Assembly (NCBI GenBank): GCA_905205975.1
Contig: CAJLFQ010000028.1
Span: 1-24,827, forward strand
Source of the DNA: an uncultured Eubacteriales bacterium
GTDB lineage: Bacteria > Bacillota > Clostridia > Oscillospirales > QAMX01
Direction: 5' to 3'
Length of the DNA: 24,827 nucleotides
In this document: positions 14,735 through 21,957 of the stretch, piece after piece
Position numbering within the stretch: position 1 is the stretch's first letter
Layout: every line of letters begins with the position of its first letter
The notes under the pieces: model-generated
Database searches by the model: none
What the model was told of the DNA's origin: nothing
Seen by the model: only the letters and a program-made list of their open reading frames with translations
Program-made: the position numbers and the translations under genes

Positions 14735-15781
14735 TTATTTTCCAATGTCGTTCCGGAGGAGCATATCGTTCGGTCGAATCCACCCTGCTTTGCGCATGCC
14801 TTCGCTGATGCCCAGCGACAGGAACGCCGGAAGGATGAAATGCATCAGCAGAATGGTCAGCAGCGTGTACAGCGGTGAGCGCCCGTCGGCGATCATAGAT
14901 TCATACGTCGAGAACTGACCGACCAGACCACTTGTCCCCATGCCGGCGCCCGTCGGCGTCGTCGTCATCTTGAAGACAACGGTTGACAGCGGGCCAAGAA
15001 CGGCACTTGAAATGATGGCCGGCAGCCAGATCTGCGGACGCCGGACAATGTTGCCGACCTGAAGCATGGAGGTTCCGAGCCCCTGAGAGATCAGCCCGCC
15101 GAATCCGTTTTCGCGGAAGCTGGCGACCGCAAAGCCGATCATGTTGGCGCAGCAGCCCACGCAGGATGCGCCGCCGGCCAGACCGGACAGGCCGATCGAA
15201 ACAGCGATCGCCGCGCTGGAAATCGGCGCGGTCAGAATCATACCCATCACGACCGAAATGATGATGCCCATCGGGATCGGGCTGACTTCTGTCGCATGGT
15301 CGATAAATTCGCCGATGGCCTTCATGGCAACGCCGATATACGGGCCTGTCAGCCCGCCGATGATACAGCCGGGCAGAATCGTCAGGATCGGCACCAAGAC
15401 GATGTCGAACTTGGTGCGGCCCGCAATCAGGTTGCCGATTTCTGCGCCGACAACCGCTGCAACATATGCGTTGAACGGGCCGCCGCCGCCGGCGGCGTAT
15501 GCAAATGCGCCGACCGCGATATTGGCGAAGATGACCAGCGGCTTGCATTTCATGCCGTAGGCAATCGCTGCGCCGATGGCTGCCCCTGTCACGCCCTTGG
15601 CTGCATTGGCGTAGTTCGCAAGGATATCGAAGTGTTTGATCGGGATCTTCGCCAGAAGATCAATGATGGTGCCGATGATCAGCGATGCAAAGAGACCCAG
15701 CGCCATCGCGGACAGCGCGTCAATGAAGTATCGTTTGGCCAGACCGCCAATTACGCTTTTTGTGCTTTTTTTACCCGCCAT
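14735..15781 (-). CDS. Orphan PTS EIIC-like membrane protein (PTS_EIIC_2 family)
   Basis: 348 residues, highly hydrophobic and glycine-rich, with about nine to ten membrane segments. It resembles the PTS_EIIC_2 family (compact EIIC proteins sometimes labelled putative toxin regulators), recognisable from the segments GAAIGAAIAYGMKCKPLV, AGGGGPFNAYVAA, the LPGCIIGGLTGPYIG turn and TAPISSAAIA. No EIIA or EIIB gene or domain is present nearby, so it may be a stand-alone transporter or borrow PTS components. GGGAGGA at 15795-15789 supports the ATG. It starts 60 bp after ilvE with no terminator or clear promoter between, so co-transcription with ilvE is likely. The substrate is unknown. Confidence 0.82.
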   Translation of the reverse strand: MAGKKSTKSVIGGLAKRYFIDALSAMALGLFASLIIGTIIDLLAKIPIKHFDILANYANAAKGVTGAAIGAAIAYGMKCKPLVIFANIAVGAFAYAAGGGGPFNAYVAAVVGAEIGNLIAGRTKFDIVLVPILTILPGCIIGGLTGPYIGVAMKAIGEFIDHATEVSPIPMGIIISVVMGMILTAPISSAAIAVSIGLSGLAGGASCVGCCANMIGFAVASFRENGFGGLISQGLGTSMLQVGNIVRRPQIWLPAIISSAVLGPLSTVVFKMTTTPTGAGMGTSGLVGQFSTYESMIADGRSPLYTLLTILLMHFILPAFLSLGISEGMRKAGWIRPNDMLLRNDIGK

Positions 15782-15841
15782 GCTTCCGTCCTCCCGTTTG
15801 ATCGGTTCAAAGTTGATGTTGCTTTTTCGACGTCAAACGGT

Positions 15842-16900
15842 TTAGACTTCCAGCGTCCAGCCGTTGGTATCCGGGAGACGCCCCCACTGAATGCCTGTCA
15901 GCGTATCGAACAGCCACTTGGAAACCGGGCCGATTTCGCCGTTGTTGATGCAGATTTCTTCATCGCCGATCTTCAGCGCGCCGACCGGAGAAATGACCGC
16001 CGCCGTACCGGTGCCGAAGATTTCTTCCAGCTTGCCGGCATGCGCCGCTTCTTCGACTTCGCGGACGGACAAGCGGCGTTCACTGACGCGATAGCCGTGA
16101 TTTTTGAGGAGCTCAATGCTCGATTTCCGCGTGATGCCCGGCAGGATGCTGCCTTCCAGTGCCGGCGTGATGATTTCACCGTCAATCTTGAAGAAGACGT
16201 TCATGGTGCCGACTTCTTCGATGTATTCGCGGTGAACGCCGTCCAGCCACAGAACCTGATCAAATCCGGCGTCATGCGCTTTGACCTGCGACTTGATGGA
16301 AGCCGCGTAGTTGCCGCCGCACTTGGTGAAGCCCGTACCGCCTTTGACGGCGCGGACATATTCGGTTTCAATGTAGATGCGAACCGGGCTCAGGCCGCGG
16401 GCGTAATAGTTTCCGCTTGGAGACATGATGACCATGAAGTAATAATGATCGGAGGCACGGACGCCCAGTGCCGGATCCGTTGCGATCATGAATGGACGGA
16501 TGTAGAGCGATTCGCCGTGACCGGTCGGAACCCAATCCAAATCGGTTTCGACCGCTTTGCGGACACATTCAACCCACAGGTCTTCATCGATCTGCGGCAT
16601 GCAGAGACGGTCACAGGAGTTGTTCATGCGTCGGGCATTTTCCCACGGGCGGAACAGCAGCGTTCTGCCGTCTTCCGTACGGTATGCTTTCATGCCTTCA
16701 AAATTTTCCTGGCCATAGTGAAAGACCATCGCCGACGGATCAAGGGCAATCGGACCATACGGGATGACACGAGGGTCATGCCAGCCTTTGTCTCTTGAGA
16801 AGTCCATGATCAGCATATGGTCGGTAAAAACTTTGCCGAAGCCCAGCGTTCCCTGCGGTTTCTCCTTTGGTGTTTTTGTGCGTTCAACTCTGATTTCCAT
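15842..16900 (-). CDS. ilvE: Branched-chain amino acid aminotransferase
   Basis: 352 residues, PLP fold-type IV. It performs the last step of leucine, isoleucine and valine synthesis (2-oxo acid plus glutamate) and the first step of their breakdown. Family marks are FHYGQENFEGMKAYR, the RPWENARRMN phosphate-contact region, SLYIRPF, the catalytic Lys193 in FTKCGGNYAAS, EVGTMNVFF, and the GTGTAAVISPVG cofactor loop near the C-terminus. Length and motifs fit the larger type II enzymes. I start it at the ATG at 16900, preceded by AAAAGGAAG (16919-16911). The open frame runs to 17059 but that extension crosses the promoter. Own promoter upstream; the EIIC-like gene follows. Confidence 0.95.
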   Translation of the reverse strand: MEIRVERTKTPKEKPQGTLGFGKVFTDHMLIMDFSRDKGWHDPRVIPYGPIALDPSAMVFHYGQENFEGMKAYRTEDGRTLLFRPWENARRMNNSCDRLCMPQIDEDLWVECVRKAVETDLDWVPTGHGESLYIRPFMIATDPALGVRASDHYYFMVIMSPSGNYYARGLSPVRIYIETEYVRAVKGGTGFTKCGGNYAASIKSQVKAHDAGFDQVLWLDGVHREYIEEVGTMNVFFKIDGEIITPALEGSILPGITRKSSIELLKNHGYRVSERRLSVREVEEAAHAGKLEEIFGTGTAAVISPVGALKIGDEEICINNGEIGPVSKWLFDTLTGIQWGRLPDTNGWTLEV

Positions 16901-17000
16901 CCTACATAACCTTCCTTTTATTTTGCTGGTTTTGTTTTGCCTGCGCATCCGCTCACAGCGATACCATGCCGCGCAAGGGGAAGCAAACCCGATTTTGAAA

Positions 17001-17020
17001 TATGATGATTCATAATCATA
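17001..17020. promoter_or_regulatory. Imperfect inverted repeat overlapping the ilvE -10 box
   Basis: A 20-bp AT-rich inverted repeat with 8 of 10 half-site matches (outer arms TATGAT/ATCATA). It covers the -10 box and the start region of ilvE, where a repressor could act. No regulator is identified in the window. Confidence 0.4.
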
Positions 17021-17043
17021 CCATTTTGGCTCTGTCTTTTCAA
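17015..17043 (-). promoter_or_regulatory. ilvE promoter with extended -10
   Basis: On the minus strand: TTGAAA (17043-17038), 17-base spacer ending TGG, TATGAT (17020-17015). This gives ilvE a leader of roughly 110 bases. I do not recognise a T-box or attenuator in it. Confidence 0.78.
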
Positions 17044-17109
17044 TATGCAATCTTCCCAAACCTTTTCACCGGGTGGATTGCTCCCTTATGGACTTTTCAA
17101 ATGAAATTC

Positions 17110-18249
17110 TCACAGGAATGTCCGTCTGATATAGTGTTTTTTCAAGGATGCGACAATGCCCAGTGCAATGAACATCGTGACCACGGATGTGCCGCCGTAG
17201 CTGATCAGCGGCAGCGTCAGCCCAACAACCGGCGCAATCCCCAGATTCATGCCGATGTTGATAAACGTCTGAAAGGTCAGCATTGCGGCAATTCCGATGC
17301 ACATCAGCATACTGAACTTGTCGTCACGCATTTTCAACGCCGCTGCGACGCAGATGCCGATGATGGTGCAGAGCAGCACAATGATCAGAAAACCGCCGAA
17401 AAAGCCGAGCTCCTCGCAGGCAACCGAAAAGATAAAATCCGTCTGTTTTGCCGGCAGATAACCGAACTGCGTAATCGTTCCCTGATAGAGCCCATCTCCC
17501 CACAGGCCGCCGCTTTGAATTGCGGCCAGGCTTTGGTGCTGATGATAACCGACGCTGTCCAGCTTATACGTCCGATCAAACAGGACAATGAAGCGGTCGC
17601 GCTGGTATTGGCCTAAGACAAACGCCCACACGAGCGGCGCCGCAGCAGCGACGCCTGCCAGGCCAATGGCACAGTACCGCAGATAAATCCCGCCTGCAAA
17701 CGCCATAATGACGAAGATAAACAGGTAGGAAAGCGCCATGCCGTCGTCACGCGAGAATAAATAGACGAACGCCACCGGGATGATGCAGTGCAGTGCAAGC
17801 ATGATCAAGCCGCGCAGACGATTGACGTCTTCGCCCAAAACCTGAAAATGCTTTGCCAGTGTGAAAACGAACAGGATTTTGCCGAGTTCCGCCGGTTGGA
17901 ACCCGGTTTCAACTCCGCCCAGCGAAAAACGGATCCAGCTGTTATTGCCTGTCGTCTGCATACCGACACCCCAGAAGAGTGTCGTTGCAAGCAGGAGCAG
18001 GTTGCCGACGAAAACCGCTTTCCAGAGAAACGACAGATGCTCCAGGTCAAACAGCGTCAGGAAAATGTATGCACCAATGCCCAGCATAACCGCGATACCC
18101 TGCACGATCAGCGGGCGAATGTTTCCGCTCGCGTGGACCGCGCTGCTGATCAGCAGCATACCGTATGCGGACGTTACAACAGCAATCAGCAGGAGGAAAA
18201 GGTCTGTCCGAATAAAATAGTCTTTGATTGCTGCAAAGAATCTGCGCAT
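17110..18249 (-). CDS. SEDS family peptidoglycan glycosyltransferase (RodA/FtsW/SpoVE)
   Basis: 379 residues, about ten membrane helices. SEDS proteins polymerise glycan strands from lipid II with a class B PBP. Signature parts are TGNNSWIRF (100-108), QPAELGK (118-124), AIQSGGLWGDG (243-253), TDFIFSVACEELGF (270-283) containing the presumed catalytic Asp271, and NIGMNLGIAPVVGLTLPLISYGGTS (331-355). The QGT and SGGLWG elements lean towards RodA. The usual LPExHTDF is LPAKQTDF here, so the residues before the catalytic Asp are changed. AGAGGA at 18262-18257 precedes the ATG and overlaps the stop region of the upstream phosphoesterase, 12 bp away. It is the last gene of the five-gene metallophosphoesterase operon; no PBP gene is adjacent. 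Confidence 0.92.
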   Translation of the reverse strand: MRRFFAAIKDYFIRTDLFLLLIAVVTSAYGMLLISSAVHASGNIRPLIVQGIAVMLGIGAYIFLTLFDLEHLSFLWKAVFVGNLLLLATTLFWGVGMQTTGNNSWIRFSLGGVETGFQPAELGKILFVFTLAKHFQVLGEDVNRLRGLIMLALHCIIPVAFVYLFSRDDGMALSYLFIFVIMAFAGGIYLRYCAIGLAGVAAAAPLVWAFVLGQYQRDRFIVLFDRTYKLDSVGYHQHQSLAAIQSGGLWGDGLYQGTITQFGYLPAKQTDFIFSVACEELGFFGGFLIIVLLCTIIGICVAAALKMRDDKFSMLMCIGIAAMLTFQTFINIGMNLGIAPVVGLTLPLISYGGTSVVTMFIALGIVASLKKHYIRRTFL

Positions 18250-18261
18250 TTTGTTATCCTC

Positions 18262-19239
18262 TCATTCTGCCGGTTCGTTCCGTTTCAACGAATCGACCGG
18301 TTCCATCAGGTTTAGATCCTCGTCTCTGCGTCTGCCGTCTTCAAAGTAAAAATAAGAATCGATCTCCCCGGTCTGTCCAAGGGGAATCACGCGGGCGCCG
18401 CGCATTAGATCCCGGCCCAAGCCGTTGCGGGCAAAGTTGTTGTACCCGGTGATCGCACCATATGACAGGCGGATGCCGTGGTAGGTGCCGCTGTAATTGT
18501 TGCCGTGGTCATGCCCGACGAATACACCGCGCACGGTACCGTCTTCGAGCATGGCACAGAAAAGCCCCGGGTTGACCAAAGCACAGCCTTCCGGTTCATA
18601 CCGGACGCCCCGGCAGCCCCCCTGCTCCCACATGGTGCGGAATTCCGGAATCGCCTTATGCATGAAAACAGCCGATGCATAGCCGTGATGTTCCCGCTTG
18701 GTTTGTGCTGCCGTTTCCCGGAACCAGTTCAGCTGGCTCATCGTGATATGGCTGTATCCGCCGACGCGCGGGTAGTGAGAAACATCGCCGGTGTCTAAGA
18801 AATAGAACATCCAGCGCAGATCCCCCTGTTCGTCACAGAGCGGGATCGTATAGGTGCCGTTTCCGGGGATAGACATATCGCCGCGCTGATAAAGGCAGAA
18901 CGGACTGTCCAGCACCACATTCTCCAAAAGCTCCGGATGCGGGAGAAAATCACGATCGTGGTTGCCGAAGACAAACGTCCACGGCTGACGCAAACGCTCC
19001 ATACAGGAAACGATTTCGCCGTATGCACGCTCCGTAAACGGCGACCAGACAAGATCGCCCGTAATGACAACCAGATCCGGTTTTTCATCACAGATGGCGC
19101 GTTCCACAAGCTGCATGGTTTTGTTCAGAAAACAGGTGTTCCGGCGATAGGAAAGATGCATATCGGTGAACTGCAAAATTTTGAACCGGCGGTTTGCCGG
19201 AAAAATCAGACGCTTTTTCGGAAGGCTGCAAGTATTCAC
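18262..19239 (-). CDS. Calcineurin-like metallophosphoesterase, intact (fourth gene of array)
   Basis: 325 residues with all five metallophosphoesterase motifs: Asp26-Met-His28, Gly61-Asp62, Gly92-Asn93-His94-Asp95, His194 in FMHKAIPEF and Gly242-His243-Asp-His245. These bind two metal ions and the scissile phosphate. The FKILQFTDMH start and GHDHGNN end resemble the Dcr2/PAP29-like group of phosphatases. The substrate is unknown. No signal peptide or membrane segment is seen, so it is probably cytoplasmic. The start is GTG at 19239, with AAAGGAG at 19252-19246; this GTG overlaps the TGA of the preceding degenerate copy by four bases. The frame continues 50 codons further upstream, but that part is antisense-like sequence inside the neighbour and has no ribosome binding site. 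Confidence 0.9.
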   Translation of the reverse strand: MNTCSLPKKRLIFPANRRFKILQFTDMHLSYRRNTCFLNKTMQLVERAICDEKPDLVVITGDLVWSPFTERAYGEIVSCMERLRQPWTFVFGNHDRDFLPHPELLENVVLDSPFCLYQRGDMSIPGNGTYTIPLCDEQGDLRWMFYFLDTGDVSHYPRVGGYSHITMSQLNWFRETAAQTKREHHGYASAVFMHKAIPEFRTMWEQGGCRGVRYEPEGCALVNPGLFCAMLEDGTVRGVFVGHDHGNNYSGTYHGIRLSYGAITGYNNFARNGLGRDLMRGARVIPLGQTGEIDSYFYFEDGRRRDEDLNLMEPVDSLKRNEPAE

Positions 19240-20063
19240 GGCAGACTCCTTTCTTGACCGGCGGCATAGTGTGCAGCCGTCGTCACTTGATCGGCGGGGT
19301 CTTTCGGCAGACGGATGGTTCGCCAGCCGAAGGTCGGTGAACCGGTTCGCACACCATATGCGCAGCAGATGCCGTCCAATTCGCCGCATCCGTCGCCTTG
19401 ATTGATCTGCCCGGCAAAAATGCCGCGTACACGCGCATCCCCCATGAGCGAGGCAAACAAACCGAAGTTTTCAGCCGTATCCCGGCTCGGTTCTGTGGCT
19501 GGGGCAAACGCCGCAAATTCCGGCAGCGCACGATGGCAGAAACAAAGCATTCCGCAATCTTCCTGTACGGCAGCCCGCGCCTGTGCACACCAGTCGATGA
19601 CATTGTGGAAAAACGGCGTGCGGACAACTGCATCGCCGGTGTCCAGCATCCACAGCACCCAGTGCGTGTTCCTCTGCGGGTCCTGCAAGGCGACGGCATA
19701 GTTCCCTTCGCCGCGGACGCGCAGATCACCGCATTCATACAGGCACGCCGCGGATGAAAGCAGCGTGGATTCCAGCGTGCGAACCGGCGTGAAAAACGAT
19801 CGGTCTTCATCGCCGAATGTAAACGTCCAAGGGATGCCGCATTCGTCCATCCATGCACAGAAACGCTTCAGGCGTTCTTTTTGCTGTGTCGGTTCGCCAA
19901 GTCCGCCGGTAAAGACCACCAGATCCGGCTCAGACTTTTTGAAAATGGTCCGCAGGAATGCAAACACAGCTGCCTCTGCCTGACCGCCAAGCGGCGGCAG
20001 GCAGAGGTCAGAAATCATCGTGATTCGGAAATCACGGTCAAATGAAAAAGGAACCTTGATCAC
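19236..20063 (-). CDS. Degenerate metallophosphoesterase paralogue, probable pseudoenzyme (third gene of array)
   Basis: 275 residues, uninterrupted, alignable end to end with its neighbours: PDLVVFTGGL, IPWTFTFGDED, YECGDLRVRGEGNY, WVLWMLDTGDA, CFCHRALPEF, VRGIFAGQ. The metal ligands are largely gone. DxH is Asp19-Leu-Cys21, GD is Gly53-Gly54, GNHD is Gly84-Asp-Glu-Asp87, and GHDH is Gly218-Gln-Ile-Asn221. Only His177 and Asp19 survive. Binuclear metal catalysis is therefore very unlikely, yet the open frame and scaffold are kept, which points to a structural or regulatory role. The start is GTG at 20063, two bases after the stop of the preceding intact copy and with only a weak GGAAG upstream, so it probably depends on translational coupling. 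Its TGA overlaps the GTG of the next intact copy. Confidence 0.85.
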   Translation of the reverse strand: MIKVPFSFDRDFRITMISDLCLPPLGGQAEAAVFAFLRTIFKKSEPDLVVFTGGLGEPTQQKERLKRFCAWMDECGIPWTFTFGDEDRSFFTPVRTLESTLLSSAACLYECGDLRVRGEGNYAVALQDPQRNTHWVLWMLDTGDAVVRTPFFHNVIDWCAQARAAVQEDCGMLCFCHRALPEFAAFAPATEPSRDTAENFGLFASLMGDARVRGIFAGQINQGDGCGELDGICCAYGVRTGSPTFGWRTIRLPKDPADQVTTAAHYAAGQERSLP

Positions 20064-20065
20064 GG

Positions 20066-21016
20066 TTAACGTTTCGCTTCCGGCTCATGTTTCGGCTGTT
20101 CCCTGATGATCTCTCCGTCCTCAAGCCAGAGGTATGTTTCAAACGGGATCGACGAATCGCGGTTCAGCACAATGACGCGTCCGCCCTGTTTGAACCCTTC
20201 GCGGCTGTACCCGCCGCGGCCGTCTCCGCTGAAGCCTGTCCCGCGGCCATATGCCAGCCGAATGCCGTAGTAATCACCGATATAGTCGTTGACATGGTCG
20301 TGACCCACAAATGTCCCCTTTGCGGAGTCGTCTTCATGCAGGGCCGCATAGAAGCCGGAATTCAGATAGGAGCAGCAGATGCCTTCATTGCATTCGCCAA
20401 AGCACTCTTTTTCACGCCAGACGTTGACGTATTCCGGCAGCGGGATGTGGAAGAAGAAAAGTGACGAACTCTTTCCGAACTCCCCGCGGAGGCTGTCGCG
20501 CGTGCGGCGGTACCATTCGATCTGCGAGTGTTCAATGTGCGCATATGGGTGCTGACCCTCCAGCGAGATGCTGCTGTGCGAGTCGATCATGTATAGAACC
20601 CACGGGAGTTTCGCGCCGTCAAAAATGCGGACGGTATAGTTGCCGTCCCCCGCGACGTCGCGTTCGCCATGGCGGTAGACGCATGTCTTTGACTGCCAAA
20701 GGCGTTCTTCGATTTTTTCCGCCGGGAAATGGAAGCGTTCCTCGCGGTCATGGTTGCCGAAAACAAACGCCCACGGCGTGCCGAGCCGATCCATAAAATC
20801 GCAGAAGATCGAGAGATTTTTCTCGTTTTCATCACTTGACCAGAGCAGATCACCTGTAATCACAAAGAGATCCGGCTGTTCTGCCGCCTGCATCCGTTCG
20901 ATCATGTCGAGCGTCTGCTGTTCCGGGCCGCCGCCGTCCAATTTGACCAAGTGCATATCGGTCAGCTGGATGACCTTAAAAGTGTCTTTTTCGAAGTTAA
21001 AATCGGTGGTATGCAT
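20066..21016 (-). CDS. Calcineurin-like metallophosphoesterase, intact (second gene of array)
   Basis: 316 residues with a full metallophosphoesterase motif set: Asp20-Met-His22, Gly55-Asp56, Gly87-Asn88-His89-Asp90, His190 in FFFHIPLPEY and Gly238-His239-Asp-His241 followed by VND. GHDHVND and the QLTDMH start resemble Dcr2/PAP29-type phosphatases. It is closely related in layout to the intact copy at 18262-19239, sharing PDLxVITGDL, PWxFVFGNHDR and GxGxY-x-I segments. No export signal is visible. The ATG at 21016 is the first possible start after an in-frame stop and lies six bases after the stop of the preceding degenerate copy; AAAGG at 21034-21030 is rather distant. The substrate is unknown. 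Confidence 0.9.
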   Translation of the reverse strand: MHTTDFNFEKDTFKVIQLTDMHLVKLDGGGPEQQTLDMIERMQAAEQPDLFVITGDLLWSSDENEKNLSIFCDFMDRLGTPWAFVFGNHDREERFHFPAEKIEERLWQSKTCVYRHGERDVAGDGNYTVRIFDGAKLPWVLYMIDSHSSISLEGQHPYAHIEHSQIEWYRRTRDSLRGEFGKSSSLFFFHIPLPEYVNVWREKECFGECNEGICCSYLNSGFYAALHEDDSAKGTFVGHDHVNDYIGDYYGIRLAYGRGTGFSGDGRGGYSREGFKQGGRVIVLNRDSSIPFETYLWLEDGEIIREQPKHEPEAKR

Positions 21017-21022
21017 TGCAAT

Positions 21023-21820
21023 TCACACGCCTTTCTGATGATTTGACGATTCCGCCGAACGGTTCGCATAAGGGACAATTTTCGTTTCAAAAGATGGTTT
21101 GTTTCCGCTTTCACTGACGTGAATCAGGCGGCAGCCGATGGACGCCCGCGGAGCAAAGCCGAGTGTGATGCTTTCATTTTGACCGCAGAACGGCTCTTCA
21201 AGCCCGCCGCTTCCGCAGAAAATGGCAAGCGCCCGTTTATCCTCGCGCGCTGCCGCAAACAGACCGGGATTTCTCAGGTTTGACCAGCACACCGGCACCG
21301 CAGCATATTCTGTATTTTGGAGAAGGTGCAGGTGTTCCGGCAGCGGGTCATGCACAAAAAGGAGCGTTGCAAACGTTTCCTCTTCGCCATAGACGGTCCA
21401 TTTGTTTTGAATATATCCCTCGACCTGTGCATGGTCAAGGCAGGCAAAACCCGTTCCGCGGGCAGCGTGAACCCTTCTGGTCGGCAAGCCCAGGAAAAGC
21501 CAGCGGATTTTCCCATCGGAGCCGATCAGCCGGAACTCTGAGCAATCGCTGCCAAAAACCACCGAATGCGATTTTGCCAAAACCGCTTCCCCATGCTTTC
21601 GTTCTATGTCATCGGCGGCGCTGGGGACAAACATCCACGGAAGGTCCAATGCGTCCATTCGCTCTGAAAAGGCCTCATTCGGGAAAGCACCTGTCAAAAC
21701 CACAAGATTCGGATGTTCGGATTCTACTGCTGCAAAGAGCGCCTGTTCAGCCGTTTGTGCCGGCATCTCCGCTTGCAGAATCCAAAATCCGTTGGACACG
21801 TCACAGCTTTTTCTGGTCAA
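21023..21820 (-). CDS. Degenerate metallophosphoesterase paralogue, probable pseudoenzyme (first gene of array)
   Basis: 265 residues from a TTG start at 21820 (AGAAAGG about 11 bases upstream). The open frame reaches back to 21907, but the operon promoter lies inside that extension, so the shorter start is right. The family scaffold is recognisable: FWILQAEMP aligns with FKVIQLTDMH, NLVVLTGAF with the GD strand, LPWMFVPSAAD with the GNHD strand, LLFVHDPLPEH with the His motif, and ALAIFCGSGG with GHDH. All metal motifs except His157 and a trailing Asp70 are lost. It is more diverged and shorter than the other degenerate copy. A non-catalytic role is inferred, for example a partner of the intact copy that begins six bases downstream. 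Confidence 0.78.
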   Translation of the reverse strand: MTRKSCDVSNGFWILQAEMPAQTAEQALFAAVESEHPNLVVLTGAFPNEAFSERMDALDLPWMFVPSAADDIERKHGEAVLAKSHSVVFGSDCSEFRLIGSDGKIRWLFLGLPTRRVHAARGTGFACLDHAQVEGYIQNKWTVYGEEETFATLLFVHDPLPEHLHLLQNTEYAAVPVCWSNLRNPGLFAAAREDKRALAIFCGSGGLEEPFCGQNESITLGFAPRASIGCRLIHVSESGNKPSFETKIVPYANRSAESSNHQKGV

Positions 21821-21865
21821 TGCGCAAAACACCTTTCTGCTTTTGGAATCGGTCTGTCTGTTTGT

Positions 21866-21894
21866 ATTATACCATTTCGGGTGCGAAAAAGCAA
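21866..21894 (-). promoter_or_regulatory. Promoter of the metallophosphoesterase/SEDS operon
   Basis: On the minus strand: TTGCTT (21894-21889), 17-base spacer ending in the extended -10 TGG, TATAAT (21871-21866). Transcription would start near 21859, about 40 bases before the TTG start at 21820. It begins just seven bases after the stem of the sugar-transporter terminator. Confidence 0.82.
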
Positions 21895-21935
21895 GAAAAA
21901 ACCTCATATCCTGTCATAACAGCAGGATATGAGGT
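21895..21935 (-). terminator. Rho-independent terminator of the sugar ABC operon
   Basis: On the minus strand, ACCTCATATCCTG (21935-21923) and CAGGATATGAGGT (21913-21901) form a 13-bp perfect stem with a nine-base loop. The T-run starts in the stem's last base and continues to 21896. Confidence 0.93.
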
Positions 21936-21957
21936 CATTCATGGCGATCACAGCCGT

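Noticed and set aside
15296..16798. 500-codon plus-strand open frame across the EIIC-like and ilvE genes
   Set aside because: It spans two real minus-strand genes and their intergenic gap and shows no domain, so it is a shadow.
19240..19389. 50-codon N-terminal extension of the intact phosphoesterase copy 4
   Set aside because: It lies inside the coding region of the degenerate copy 3 in another frame, has no ribosome binding site, and the family alignment begins at the GTG at 19239.
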